Shown piece by piece: positions 15,701 through 24,188 of a stretch of 64,000 nucleotides of DNA. The position numbers and the translations under genes were made by a program. Source of the stretch: a bacterium (GTDB lineage: Bacteria > SAR324 > XYD2-FULL-50-16). The notes beneath the pieces were generated by a model, which saw only the letters and a program-made list of their open reading frames with translations, did no database searches and had not been told where the DNA came from. The DNA is taken from the NCBI GenBank assembly GCA_024275165.1, contig JAJRZQ010000012.1, positions 186,001 through 250,000 on the forward strand, in the 5' to 3' direction. Numbering within the stretch: position 1 is the stretch's first letter; each line of letters begins with the position of its first letter.

Positions 15701-17873
15701 CGAGCAAGGGGAGTTGCGCGGCCTGTTGCCCCGCTTAAAAATTTCTTTTGTGCAAGATATTCTGCAATGGAGTGGCCCCGCGGCCTTGAGTTTGCCTTAC
15801 CTAAAAGAAGCGGGGCAAACCGCTTTAGACCAAGGGGATTGCGAACAAGCGAAACAGGCCGCGGTTCTGACCTTTTATTTTTCTCATTTGATGGGGAAAC
15901 CCTTATTTGAGTCCTTAAGGTATTATGAGACGCGGCGAAAGTTGATTTCTCGCCCTACCGACCCCTCTACCCAGGAGGGATTTTACGCCTTAAAACAAAG
16001 CTTGGTGCAGTTTTTAAATCATCATCGACAAGAGCAACTCGAATACGGGGATTCCATTCGCTTAACCAGTGAAGGTGGAGCCTTGACTCACTATATCGCT
16101 CAGGGGCGGCTTTGGTATTTTTTTGGTTACCATGATTTGGCCCGACAAAGCTTCGCCCAGGCGAAAAAAAGGGTTCAGCAGCAGCAAAATCATCCTTTAT
16201 TAATTGATTTTTATTTCTTTTCCGGGCTGAATTGTCAAGCTTTGCTGCACAGTTCCACTTGGTTGAAGGGATGGGGCTTGCAAGCGGAGTTGCGCCATTG
16301 CCTCAAGCAACTGGCGAAATGGGCGACTCCCTGGCCTCAAGTCTATTTGAGGCGAAAATTGTTGTTGCTCGCCGGGCAGGCGCAATGGCGCAATCACCGA
16401 TTGGTCGCTTCTCAGTTGTATGATCGGGCCATTGAAGAGGCCTTGGGAAGTGAAAATCTAAGCGATATTGCCTTGGCTTATGAGTTGGCGGCAAAAAATT
16501 GCGTTTCGGGCAGGTTGAGGCAGCATGCCAAAGGTTTTTTGGAAAAAGCGAGGCATTATTATCGTCTCTATGGGGCGGTGGGAAAGATACGCCAATTAGA
16601 AGAAGAGGCGGAAAATTACAAGATAAGCGAGTTGGCGACCGGTTCCTTGGCCTTGCCTGCCAGCAATCAAACCGATGCCTATGCCCTGTTGTTTGCCAGT
16701 CATGCCTTGAGCCGAGAAATCTGTTATCGCCCCTTTATCGAGGTGGTTTTAAAGGTGATGGTTGAAAATTCCGGGGCTCAAAAAGGGGAGGTTTTTTCCT
16801 ATAATGAAGAGGGGCTGAGTTCCTTAGGGAAACTCACGGGGAGTTTGCTCAAAATGGAAGTGGAGCCGAAACCGCTCCACAGGCGGACCGATCTCCCCTG
16901 GGAGGTTGTCAACGACCAAGCCAAACAGGGAGAAAGCCTGGTGCGGTTGCGCCCTTCTGAAAGCATGCGCAAGCACAAACCTCTGGGGATGATGATTTTC
17001 CCCATTGTAATGGAGGGGAAGACCCGCTTTGTGGTCTATTTGGAATTTACCCAATTGCCGATTGACTGCTCTCCTGATCGAGTCAATCTGGTTAAAACCC
17101 TATCGTTACAGATTAGCGATCATTTTGCGAGGGTTTTGCGGCATGAGAAACTGCAAGAGAGCCTAAGGGATGTGAACCGAAAGTTATCTTTTCAGCACAG
17201 GCTAGCCCAGGTTGAAGACGGTTTGGTTTGGTTTCGGCCCAATGAACCTGGAGAAAAGGCAGAACATGTCAAAGCTCTTTTAGGCAAGGAAGTTTGTTTT
17301 ATGGCCACTTCCGGCCCGACGCCATCGATCTGGTTGAAGCCCAAGGGCCGTGGTTGGCTGATGTGTATGTTGACCATCCAAGGGATGGATTCTGTAGGAG
17401 AAGAATTTGCCTTGCGTCTCGGCATGCTTTTTAGTCGCCTCCCCCTAGATCAAGCGACCCCGGAAGAACTCTTCGCCTTAATCGGGGCTGAAGTGAAAAA
17501 ACAAAATTGGGAGAGAGAGGCAAAGGGGTTGTCTTTTGCCTTGCTGGAATATAATCCGGATTCAAAGCAATGCGCGATAGCCGGGGAGGGCATGGGGCTT
17601 TGGTTGGAAAAGCAAGGAAAGGTAAAAAATTTGCGTCTCGGCACAGGGTTGGGGGCAACTTCGAGCTTGTCGATGCGGTTAAAGAAAAATCAACGGCTTT
17701 TTATCGTCAATCTCAATAAGGACCCCCACGGCTGGGAGCAACGCCTGGAAAGCTGTATCTTAGAGAATTTAACAACAGGCGCAGAGCAGCTTAAATCCAG
17801 CTTGCAACAGGCTGATCAAGAGGGGGCCTTGCCTGTGGGCATGGCTTTGGTGGGGATTTGTCCCTCTTCATGA
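12795..17873 (+). CDS. giant pseudokinase-STAND ATPase-GAF-pseudophosphatase protein
   Basis: A 1692-residue cytosolic signalling protein. Residues about 10-270 have the protein kinase fold (beta-3 Lys36; LYSLGVIFYEMITGAPPF). The catalytic loop reads HLCLEPQSI (125-133): the catalytic Asp is Cys127 and the metal Asn is Ser132, and DFG is DFS (146-148). Residues about 295-640 are an AAA/STAND ATPase with Walker A SGEAGIGKTR and Walker B FCIDDLH. Residues about 650-1270 form helical TPR-like repeats. A GAF domain (about 1285-1440), a coiled coil and a SpoIIE/PP2C-like domain (about 1490-1692) follow. The last keeps the AGEGMGLWL fold motif but lacks the GDVSGHG and TDG metal sites. It resembles the multidomain STAND kinases of myxobacteria and cyanobacteria, but both catalytic ends look dead. 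The 3' end overlaps the convergent MFS gene by 58 bases. Confidence 0.87.
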   Translation: MANRADYEVHEVLSFSEKVCYYGGVRLGDQRPILLKQIRGDLDSIPLYPWQSEFDQVHQARLNSVPEVIETLENSSDGWLILNRPPGKLLSRHITERNHQVLFVLQVALNLAQGLRQMHEKGFLHLCLEPQSILVHDLSAEITLLDFSQTKYILPGQQIYVAEGRLQHLLPYIAPEQTGLLHCSVDHRADLYSLGVIFYEMITGAPPFAEKRQEELILAKLKEPIPSMHSMPLGFPSQFLRIVHQLLALRPTDRYLSAAGLVMDLQHTLLDLKKGDMPKFPLSIKEPCPRFFFPSDLYGRDQELSVIQLALDCALEGQAQVVLISGEAGIGKTRLIQQIRSPLALRGGLFLQFEPDQRTRYIPYYGVLQAFRSFLQPLLEGDLPQREEWKERILSYLGTDLGVLCELLPELGCLLRWQSKLQLQREADQKNQIYHALTRLVEALASAERPLVFCIDDLHYLDESSLVWIQTLLNHSQQYNLLILGAYQPSLIETNQSLLTCVEGGKKRGLNLTEIALKGLNYEGVNAFIADLLNQPGEKLSRLTESLLEQTQGSPFLLKQVLKKQYEEGKIYFSRSRGCWHWSSAEQYQAVLPFGEQRLKALKSASLEAYHLLTEASTLGRAFRIGDLLDFYQGDKKKVWDGLKIPALTDWLVFEPIFKRRSNAALLAQREEREGYCFLSNENYLALRESIDPRQKAQWHLRLGKMLLKEEVAASFPEPFFTALYHLNQGELVADRAEKGKLLQANQKAVEVCLRLGAYAEGDYYLRQARNLGDALKASKVEALYLERLELELRYKTGALNFVEQKAKELLSANLSKSLRFDTVLLLLRVLVERARLQEASQLGVEEWPIWGEARALRRNRPFWKKMRAKRVQDFLSISEAKSVVAAWAAPLEIQAPMRLLGVLLQVNQSLGDEDFCEVIALEILSRTVQNGVVEESIEALMQLGCLWVRRAALRSWGVRLASEAIRLAEQGELRGLLPRLKISFVQDILQWSGPAALSLPYLKEAGQTALDQGDCEQAKQAAVLTFYFSHLMGKPLFESLRYYETRRKLISRPTDPSTQEGFYALKQSLVQFLNHHRQEQLEYGDSIRLTSEGGALTHYIAQGRLWYFFGYHDLARQSFAQAKKRVQQQQNHPLLIDFYFFSGLNCQALLHSSTWLKGWGLQAELRHCLKQLAKWATPWPQVYLRRKLLLLAGQAQWRNHRLVASQLYDRAIEEALGSENLSDIALAYELAAKNCVSGRLRQHAKGFLEKARHYYRLYGAVGKIRQLEEEAENYKISELATGSLALPASNQTDAYALLFASHALSREICYRPFIEVVLKVMVENSGAQKGEVFSYNEEGLSSLGKLTGSLLKMEVEPKPLHRRTDLPWEVVNDQAKQGESLVRLRPSESMRKHKPLGMMIFPIVMEGKTRFVVYLEFTQLPIDCSPDRVNLVKTLSLQISDHFARVLRHEKLQESLRDVNRKLSFQHRLAQVEDGLVWFRPNEPGEKAEHVKALLGKEVCFMATSGPTPSIWLKPKGRGWLMCMLTIQGMDSVGEEFALRLGMLFSRLPLDQATPEELFALIGAEVKKQNWEREAKGLSFALLEYNPDSKQCAIAGEGMGLWLEKQGKVKNLRLGTGLGATSSLSMRLKKNQRLFIVNLNKDPHGWEQRLESCILENLTTGAEQLKSSLQQADQEGALPVGMALVGICPSS

Positions 17874-19456
17874 TATTCTAGTTTGCCCTGCTTAAGCTGG
17901 AGTTGGCCGGAGCGCATTGCCTTTGCCCACTGGGCCCAATCCCTTTGCGTTTTTTGCTGGATCCATTCTTTTTCTTCGATATAAATCACCGCGCCATCGG
18001 CAGAGCGCGCTTGCGCCTTGCTGAAAGGGGTCTGGGGAGAGGTAAAGAAGATTTCCGTTTCTTCTGCCGCCTGCAAATCAAGGCGCTGGCTCCAAGAAAG
18101 GCGGGGCCCCGTGAGGAGTCGCAATTGGCCCGGCAGGGTTAGAGTCAACCTTTTTTGCCCGATTTGGTAGAGCAACCAGGACAGGGATTGATAGATTAAA
18201 GAGGGGCGTTGCCAAGCAAAGAGCAGGGTCACGCTAAGGATGACCCAGCCTAAGCAATGGAGGACCTCGACTTCAGAGTAGCGCAGCAGATTGCGCAACA
18301 AGAGAGTTAAAGCCGTTGCCGATACCATGAACAAAGCATTTAAGATATTGTTTAGGGCCATCATCCGCGCGCGGTCTTTGGGTTGGGTTTTGTATTGTAA
18401 AAAGGCATTGAGCGGCACGATATAAAAACCGGCGAATAAACCGATGAAGAGGAGGTCGATAAAGGGACGGGTGAGATCAAACCAAGATTGAGCCTGCTTA
18501 GGGGGGAAAAGGCCAAAATCAAGGCAAAACAAACCCATTCCCAGGCTGCCGATCAAGAGGAGGGAAAGGTCGATGCGAAAACGAGAGAGGGGCACACAGA
18601 GCAGGCTACCCGTACCAATGCCGATGGAAAACAAGATCACCATGAAGTTGGTTTGCCTCGCGCTGGCTCCAACCCAAACCCCGTAACCTGGAAGGAGCTG
18701 CAAGAAGATAGCCCCGGTAAACCAGAAAAAGGAAATCCCTAAAATCGTCAAGGTGAGGTTGGATGACTCCTTCATCTGCCTTAAATCCCTCAGTATTTGT
18801 AAGGGAAAGCACCAGGGAAAAGGCTGGTTGGGGTTTTGTCTCGCAGTAGGGGGGATTTTTCGACTGAAAAAATAACCCAAGAGGGCAATCAGGAGGAAAA
18901 ACAACCCCATCTTAACCGGAGCATTTCCAAACCAGTCAACGAGCCAGCCGCCGAGATAGGTGCCCAGCAAAATCGCCACAAAGGTACCCATTTCTAAGAG
19001 TCCATTGCCCATCGTCAGTTGGCTATGGGGTAGAATTTCGGGGATGATGCCGTATTTTGAGGGGCCAAAGAGAGCAGACTGGGTGCCCATCAAAAACAAC
19101 ACCGCCAGTAAAAGCCAGATCCCCGGCACGGGATCGGCAAGGTCGAGCAGCCCATAGGCGAGGCTGCCGCAAGCCATGATCGCGATTTCTAACACTTTGG
19201 TGGCGCGAATCACGGCGCTTTTGCCCTTTTCATCGGCCCAGTAAGCCCCCCAGTTGGAAAAAAGCACAAAGGGCAAGATAAAGATGCCCGCCCCCAAACT
19301 GACAAAAAAATCAGCTTGGTCTTTGGGGAGGGAGCGAGCCAATTGAAAGCTCACCATAAAGACAATGCTCTGCTTAAAGAGGTTGTCGTTAAAGGCCCCG
19401 AGGTACTGAGTCCAAAAAAAGCCGTAAAAAGAAGGAGAAAAAAGTAACCCCCTCAT
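17816..19456 (-). CDS. MFS transporter, LplT-like, with C-terminal extension
   Basis: The 546-residue inner-membrane protein begins directly with FYGFFWTQYLGAFNDNLFKQ, the signature of the LplT/Aas-associated major facilitator branch (lysophospholipid flippases), and contains ALFGPSKYGIIPEILP. About 12 membrane segments span residues 5-420. LplT proteins are about 400 residues, or are fused to an acyltransferase. Here the last 120 residues are soluble and show no PlsC motif (no HxxxxD). It starts with an ATGA overlap after the interrupted ankyrin/propeller gene, so the two are cotranscribed. Substrate is inferred from family only. Confidence 0.8.
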   Translation of the reverse strand: MRGLLFSPSFYGFFWTQYLGAFNDNLFKQSIVFMVSFQLARSLPKDQADFFVSLGAGIFILPFVLFSNWGAYWADEKGKSAVIRATKVLEIAIMACGSLAYGLLDLADPVPGIWLLLAVLFLMGTQSALFGPSKYGIIPEILPHSQLTMGNGLLEMGTFVAILLGTYLGGWLVDWFGNAPVKMGLFFLLIALLGYFFSRKIPPTARQNPNQPFPWCFPLQILRDLRQMKESSNLTLTILGISFFWFTGAIFLQLLPGYGVWVGASARQTNFMVILFSIGIGTGSLLCVPLSRFRIDLSLLLIGSLGMGLFCLDFGLFPPKQAQSWFDLTRPFIDLLFIGLFAGFYIVPLNAFLQYKTQPKDRARMMALNNILNALFMVSATALTLLLRNLLRYSEVEVLHCLGWVILSVTLLFAWQRPSLIYQSLSWLLYQIGQKRLTLTLPGQLRLLTGPRLSWSQRLDLQAAEETEIFFTSPQTPFSKAQARSADGAVIYIEEKEWIQQKTQRDWAQWAKAMRSGQLQLKQGKLEYHEEGQIPTKAMPTGKAPS

Positions 19457-20175
19457 CGGGTTTTTTCCGAAAGGGGCCGAGCCGGGGCCAAGGCCTTAAA
19501 ATTACCGGCCCAAGCGCATTGAGCCAAGTCAAAGAGAGAGACTTGATACTCCTTGGAAAGCACCCCTAAAAACTCTTCTGGTCCGTAGAGTTTCGCTTGT
19601 TGTTTTAGGTTGAGCTTTTCTTCATAGATTACCTTTTGTTGTTGCAGGTGCCACAAGAGAAAATAACCCTGAGTTTGCCGGAAGGGGTCGGGGGAAAACA
19701 AGAGGGCCAGGGTTTGATCCTTGGCCACGAAACAAGCCGCGGAGAGGGCGCGGAAATCAATGGGCAAGATGGCCTGCTCTCCCGTAGCGAGGTCGAGTAG
19801 AACCCCCTGCCGTTCTTGCTGAATGAGCAGTTTGTTTTTGTTTTTGGCACAGGCCAACAGCCTGGAATCCCCCCCATAGAGGCCGAAGTTGCGCTCCTTT
19901 CCGCTCAAGAGGTCGGTGACCAAGGCAGTGGGGGCAAATTGCCGATTGTCCCCCAGAAAGACCAAAGGGTCATTGGGGGTGGTTGGTGGTTGGAGGATGC
20001 CTAAGCGGGGGCAGGGCTTTTCGGAAACCAGTTCCCCCGTTAGGGGGGAAAATCCAAGCAGGTGGTGCCATACATTGTCTTTTGGGGCGTTGAGGCTTCC
20101 GGCGTCGAGAAAGTAATAATTCTCGTCATAGGCAGCGAGTTGGTCGGCCTGTTGGGCCTCGAGACGGAGCAGCAA
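19453..20175 (-). CDS. detached C-terminal part of the ankyrin/propeller protein
   Basis: This 240-codon frame is in the same phase as the ankyrin-like gene upstream; a single TAG at 20278-20280 separates them and all 35 codons between are open and protein-like (for example SEIWDLSDQPTLLLRLEAQ). The nominal start is a TTG at 20175 with no ribosome binding site. The content is beta-rich, with repeats of the type GNRQFAPTALVTDL and RQGVLLDLATGEQA, like blades of a beta-propeller that begin before the TAG. It is most likely the C-terminus of one 1151-residue protein and may not be made separately. It overlaps the MFS gene by four bases. Confidence 0.62.
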   Translation of the reverse strand: MLLRLEAQQADQLAAYDENYYFLDAGSLNAPKDNVWHHLLGFSPLTGELVSEKPCPRLGILQPPTTPNDPLVFLGDNRQFAPTALVTDLLSGKERNFGLYGGDSRLLACAKNKNKLLIQQERQGVLLDLATGEQAILPIDFRALSAACFVAKDQTLALLFSPDPFRQTQGYFLLWHLQQQKVIYEEKLNLKQQAKLYGPEEFLGVLSKEYQVSLFDLAQCAWAGNFKALAPARPLSEKTR

Positions 20176-20277
20176 GGTCGGCTGGTCGGATAAATCCCAA
20201 ATTTCGCTTTTTTCTTCTCCCTTTAACCATAGCCGTTTGCCTTGATCAAAGAGGCGTACCTCTTCGGGGTGGGTAAT

Positions 20278-22908
20278 CTAGGAAGAAAAACCCTGGAACT
20301 CGTTTGGTTTTTTTAGATTGGCTAAGATCATTTTTCCTTGGGTGGGGCCGTAGAGAATTTTGCGGTTGCCTTGAGCCCAGCGGAAATAAAAAGGGTAGGG
20401 GGCTTCTTGCTCGCTTTGGTGAAAGAGGGGAACGGTGGTTTGATGCACCAAGTCCACTAAGAGCAGCAATCTGGATTGAAGAAAGATCAAGGCTCGGCTC
20501 CCGTCTGGGTGGGGGAGGTAGCTGTGTACCTTGGAAAAACTTTGCCCCTGGGGCCCCTCAACGCTACAGCGTTGAGCCAAGGCGAGATCGCGTTTTTTGA
20601 TCCGGCTGATCAAGGCTAAGACCTCTTGCTCTCGCTCTCGTTTCGGGATGCTTCTGCTTTCGGGGAGGGTGTGCAGGGGGGTGAAAAAGTCTTCCCCCAC
20701 AATGAGGCCCAATTCGATTCCTCGCTGTAAGGTGAGGTCGGGAGTGAGGTATTCCCGTTCTTCAATTGGGTCGTGGCGGTCTCTTTGGTGGTTGGGGTTG
20801 CGTAGTTCTTGTAAGATCGCCACCTCGGCTTCGATGGGGTTGAGGGTTAATTCCAGCGCCTCGGGGTGGCTGAGGGAAAAAAGCTTTAAGTTTTCGGGGA
20901 AAAGAGCCAGCCATTTCTTAAAGAGGTTGAAAATCGTTCCATTGGCCCTACCTTTGGCTAGGTTTAAGGTTTCGCCCAAATCCAGCCCGTTGCTGAGCAG
21001 GCTTTGATAATAGGATTTATGGTTGTCTTTGAGTTTGCGCAAAATCCAATGGAGGAGGTAATCGGTCAGCAACAGGTTGTCTTCCCCAATGGCGGTTTTT
21101 AAAGCTTGGGTTAGAGAAAAACCCTTTCCCGCTAAGAGTTTTATTAAGTCGAGGTTGTTTTCCAACATGGCGAGACTCAGCAGGCTATCGCCATAGAGGG
21201 TTTGCCAATAAAGCAGATCGGGTTGCTTGTCTAAGAGCAGGCTTAAGAGGTCTAAGCGTTGGTGGGCGATGAAGAAGACCGCGGGGGATTGCTCGGCTAA
21301 GGTGTAGAGCAGCCAGTTCGATTGCAGTTCTTCAGGGTGGTAGAAGCCGTCTTTAAAGCGAAAGAAATGGTTGGATTTATTTAAGATTTCCTTAAAGGGT
21401 TCTAGGGTTTCAAACTGGAGGCAAAGAGGGATAAGCTTAGGCCAGGGAAGGATGACGAACTCGTTTAAACGGCCTAATTCGATGAGGGTTTTTTTGATTA
21501 ACTCGGGGTAACCGTGGTTTTCTAAAGCGAGGAGAATCAGATGATTGAGGTCGATCACCAGTTTTTCAGCCAAAGTAAATTGTTCTTTGCGGTTTTTAAG
21601 CTGCAAGTGTTGCCCTTGGCGGCTTAAATCCTCAAAACATTCCAAGGCCCAGATTACCGTTTCCACGGTACCAAAGAAGGAGTCCCCCTCATTTTGGTAA
21701 ACCCGCTCCAAGGCCCTCGTAAAGGGGATATCTAAAGCGGCGTAATGTTGCGCCAAAGGGCTGCCTGGCACTAAGAGTTTTTCTCTGCATTCGCTTAAAA
21801 AAGAGCGCAGGACGCTCATATCTAAGTCAGCTTGAAAATTGGCATCGTCGAGCAGGTTATCCCCTCCGCAAAACCCTTGGTAAAAGGCATGGGAGAGGCT
21901 TGCCCCTAGTTCGAGCAGCAGGTTGGCCGCCGGATCGAGTTTGCGCGCTATGGCGATAAAAAGGGGCTGGGAGGGGTCGTTTTGACTGTTCAGGGGGAAG
22001 CCCAATCGGGCTAAGGCCCGGATATATTGCAAATCGTTGCGGCATAGGGGGAAGATATAAGGGCTCTCAAAATCGAGGGGGAGGCGGGGTTTTTGGAAGG
22101 AGTAAACCGCTTCTAAGAGTTGAGGCTCTCCCCGGAGGCCTAAGGCTTGAATGATTTCTTCGTCCTCATTGATATTGAAGGGGCAATGATGGCGCAGCAG
22201 GTATTCGATGAGTTTTCGGTCCCCCTGGCCTAAAATAGCGGTGGATAAGGGGTTGGCCGATTTTAAGCGGCGAAATTCAGGCAAGGTATAACCTAAGCCG
22301 ATGGGGCCGCTGATCTCTTGTAGGTTTTGCCCGTATTGGGTGCTTAGGTATTTGTCGTAGTCCTCCCAAAGAGATTGGGTTAAGGGGAGGTCATTCAAGG
22401 CGGTGGCGCTGTATAATAAGGAAAGCAGTTCTTGCCCATTTAACGAGCTTTGCTCCTGTAGCTTGTGTAAGATAAAGTTTTTATCCAACAAGGTGGTTTG
22501 GTATTGTTGCTCCGGGTTCTGCGCCACCATTTGCCAAGCCATTTCTTGGTAGGCCCGCTCAAGGTAGGGGGATAAAAAAAGGGAGAGCTGGGTTTGGGTC
22601 GTGGGATATAAAAAGCGCAACAAAAGCTGGTTTTGAAAATCCTTGTTTCGCAGGGGGCCAAAGATTCCAGAAAGATAGATTTCAGTGAGTTGCGCTTCTT
22701 CAGGAGGGAGAAAATAGGGGAGGCTGTTTAAGGGGTTGAGTTTGAGGTCATCGGGGAAGAATCGTTTCGCCACCCTTTGGGCTAAAAAATCTAAAGCTTG
22801 TTGCAGGTTCGGGTCGAGTTCCAAAGGAATCTGGTTGACCAGCCATTGGGGCATGGTTTGAAACCCCCGATGCAAATTGATAAAATAAATTGCCTCTTCC
22901 AGATGCAT
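20278..22908 (-). CDS. large ankyrin-like repeat protein, ended early by TAG
   Basis: The 876-residue soluble protein has degenerate ankyrin-type helical pairs, for example GDRKLIEYLLRHHCPFNINE (about residue 230), AANLLLELGASL, and GDSLLSLAMLENNLDLIKLL (about residue 580). Residues about 780-876 begin a beta-propeller-like region (SRALIFLQSRLLLLVDLVHQ) that continues in the same frame after the TAG at 20278-20280. No signal peptide. The ATG at 22908 has an excellent AGGAGGT site. The family function is unknown; ankyrin proteins bind other proteins. It is divergent from the V-ATPase operon and in one transcription unit with the MFS gene. A nonsense mutation or a sequence error is likely. Confidence 0.75.
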   Translation of the reverse strand: MHLEEAIYFINLHRGFQTMPQWLVNQIPLELDPNLQQALDFLAQRVAKRFFPDDLKLNPLNSLPYFLPPEEAQLTEIYLSGIFGPLRNKDFQNQLLLRFLYPTTQTQLSLFLSPYLERAYQEMAWQMVAQNPEQQYQTTLLDKNFILHKLQEQSSLNGQELLSLLYSATALNDLPLTQSLWEDYDKYLSTQYGQNLQEISGPIGLGYTLPEFRRLKSANPLSTAILGQGDRKLIEYLLRHHCPFNINEDEEIIQALGLRGEPQLLEAVYSFQKPRLPLDFESPYIFPLCRNDLQYIRALARLGFPLNSQNDPSQPLFIAIARKLDPAANLLLELGASLSHAFYQGFCGGDNLLDDANFQADLDMSVLRSFLSECREKLLVPGSPLAQHYAALDIPFTRALERVYQNEGDSFFGTVETVIWALECFEDLSRQGQHLQLKNRKEQFTLAEKLVIDLNHLILLALENHGYPELIKKTLIELGRLNEFVILPWPKLIPLCLQFETLEPFKEILNKSNHFFRFKDGFYHPEELQSNWLLYTLAEQSPAVFFIAHQRLDLLSLLLDKQPDLLYWQTLYGDSLLSLAMLENNLDLIKLLAGKGFSLTQALKTAIGEDNLLLTDYLLHWILRKLKDNHKSYYQSLLSNGLDLGETLNLAKGRANGTIFNLFKKWLALFPENLKLFSLSHPEALELTLNPIEAEVAILQELRNPNHQRDRHDPIEEREYLTPDLTLQRGIELGLIVGEDFFTPLHTLPESRSIPKREREQEVLALISRIKKRDLALAQRCSVEGPQGQSFSKVHSYLPHPDGSRALIFLQSRLLLLVDLVHQTTVPLFHQSEQEAPYPFYFRWAQGNRKILYGPTQGKMILANLKKPNEFQGFSS

Positions 22909-22994
22909 AAAGACCTCCTAAAAAACAGACTACTACGAGTGATACTATCCTGTAAAGCCGCAAGGGGAGAGGCGGATTCGGGCTTTCCTTTTTT

Positions 22995-23023
22995 TTGAAA
23001 ATAAGAGTAGGTTAAGGTATAGA
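22995..23023 (+). promoter_or_regulatory. possible promoter of the V-ATPase operon
   Basis: TTGAAA, a 17-base spacer and TATAGA match sigma-70 well. The predicted start near 23030 would leave almost no leader before the ATG at 23035 and would remove part of its AGAGGT ribosome binding site, so the true start may be elsewhere in the 126-base divergent gap. Confidence 0.4.
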
Positions 23024-23034
23024 AAGAGGTTCTC

Positions 23035-23658
23035 ATGCAGTCAGAAGCTATTTTATTAGATCAGTTGATCCGTCGTTTGCAAAAAGAAGGGGTCGATCAA
23101 GCTCAGCAAGAGGCGGCAAGAATCATTGAAGAGGCCCAAAAGGAAGCGCAAGAGATTAAGCGGCAAGCGATTGGCGAAACCAAAGAATGGGCCGCTGAGG
23201 CCAAAGCGGAACTGCATCGCCATCAAGAGGCATTAGAGCAACGGCTGCGGCTTGCTGCCAGAGACTTGGTTTTGCTCACCAAAGAAAACCTAGAACAGGC
23301 CTTTGCCCAGTTTTTAAAACAATCCATTCAAAAAAATTTTACGCAAGAGGTGATGCAAAAGGCTCTGCTTGCGTTGGCCAAGAGCTTTAACCAAGGCGAT
23401 AAGTTGACCTTGGTTTGGCCCGAGGCAATGAAGGAGCAATTGGCGAATCAGTTGACCCAGGCCTTTGCCCAGGCCCTAGGGCAGGAGGTAGAGCAAGCGA
23501 GGGATCAAGGCCTGGAACAGGGTTTTTGGCTCTATTTGGACGAAGAGAAGAAATATTATGATTTTTCCGTGCGACATCTGGGAGAAATCTTTTTCAATCG
23601 GCTCAGCGGCCCCATTAAAGAAGCCTTGGTGGGGTTTAATCTCCCCAGCGAATCATGA
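23035..23658 (+). CDS. atpE: V-type ATPase subunit E
   Basis: Subunit E is a peripheral-stalk protein of V/A-type ATPases. The 207-residue product has the long charged N-terminal helix AARIIEEAQKEAQEIKRQA typical of E and H subunits, and a compact C-terminal domain. AAAGAGGT lies just before the ATG. It is the first gene of a seven-gene operon in the order E-DUF2764-A-B-D-I-K, the arrangement known from spirochaetes and chlamydiae. Overlaps the next gene by four bases. Confidence 0.85.
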   Translation: MQSEAILLDQLIRRLQKEGVDQAQQEAARIIEEAQKEAQEIKRQAIGETKEWAAEAKAELHRHQEALEQRLRLAARDLVLLTKENLEQAFAQFLKQSIQKNFTQEVMQKALLALAKSFNQGDKLTLVWPEAMKEQLANQLTQAFAQALGQEVEQARDQGLEQGFWLYLDEEKKYYDFSVRHLGEIFFNRLSGPIKEALVGFNLPSES

Positions 23659-24188
23659 GCCTCGTCTACCTTTTAACCACCCAACCCCCCTTGCTTTGGG
23701 GCAACCCCGCCCCGCTGAAGTGGGATGAGTTTTGCGAGCAGATCAAGGCTCTGCTGCCGGGCCAAGCCTCTGCCTGCTTGGCCTTTGCTCAGCCCCCCTA
23801 CCCCCCCTTGGGCGAGGCGACCCAGCGCTGGCGGGAATATGCCCAATCCTTGGCCCATGAGTTGGCAAAAGCCCGTAGCAAACGGCTTCGTCGCAACGAT
23901 CAAAGCCTTTCTTTAGAATACTTCCCCCAATGCCCCAGCAAGGATTTAGAAGAGATATTACAAGCCCCAAACCCTTTAGAGGCGCAAAAAAGTCATTCTT
24001 CCCTGCTTTGGGAAGAGGCGGAACGGCAAGAGGCCCCCTTGGGTTATTGCCTGGAGCGGCTCGCTTTTTACGCCTTGAAGCTGAGTTTGTTGTTGCGCTT
24101 AGATGCTTATCATGAGCCCCAAGCCAGAGAAAAACTGGATTTTTGGTTGCAGGAAAAGATCACCCAACAGCTTAGGGGCCATCCATGA
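23655..24188 (+). CDS. V-type ATPase-associated DUF2764-like subunit
   Basis: The 177-residue soluble protein sits between E and A, exactly where spirochaete and chlamydial operons carry a DUF2764 protein. It has the family pattern of an N-terminal LVYLLTTQPPLLWG segment and a leucine-rich helical C-terminus (LERLAFYALKLSLLLRLDAY). No subunit C or F gene is seen, and this protein may fill the central-shaft connection normally made by C/d; that role is inference from gene order. It overlaps both neighbours by four bases, indicating tight coupling. Confidence 0.7.
   Translation: MSLVYLLTTQPPLLWGNPAPLKWDEFCEQIKALLPGQASACLAFAQPPYPPLGEATQRWREYAQSLAHELAKARSKRLRRNDQSLSLEYFPQCPSKDLEEILQAPNPLEAQKSHSSLLWEEAERQEAPLGYCLERLAFYALKLSLLLRLDAYHEPQAREKLDFWLQEKITQQLRGHP

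Noticed and set aside
6764-20280. Stop codon reassignment as the cause of the TAA in leuA and the TAG in the ankyrin-like gene.
   Set aside because: Many intact genes here end in TAA (nirB, flgB) and TAG (lon, narK, atpB), so a global reassignment does not fit.
23673-23970. Overlapping opposite-strand and shifted frames within the V-ATPase genes.
   Set aside because: They are shadows of GC-rich coding sequence with low-complexity translations and no start signals.
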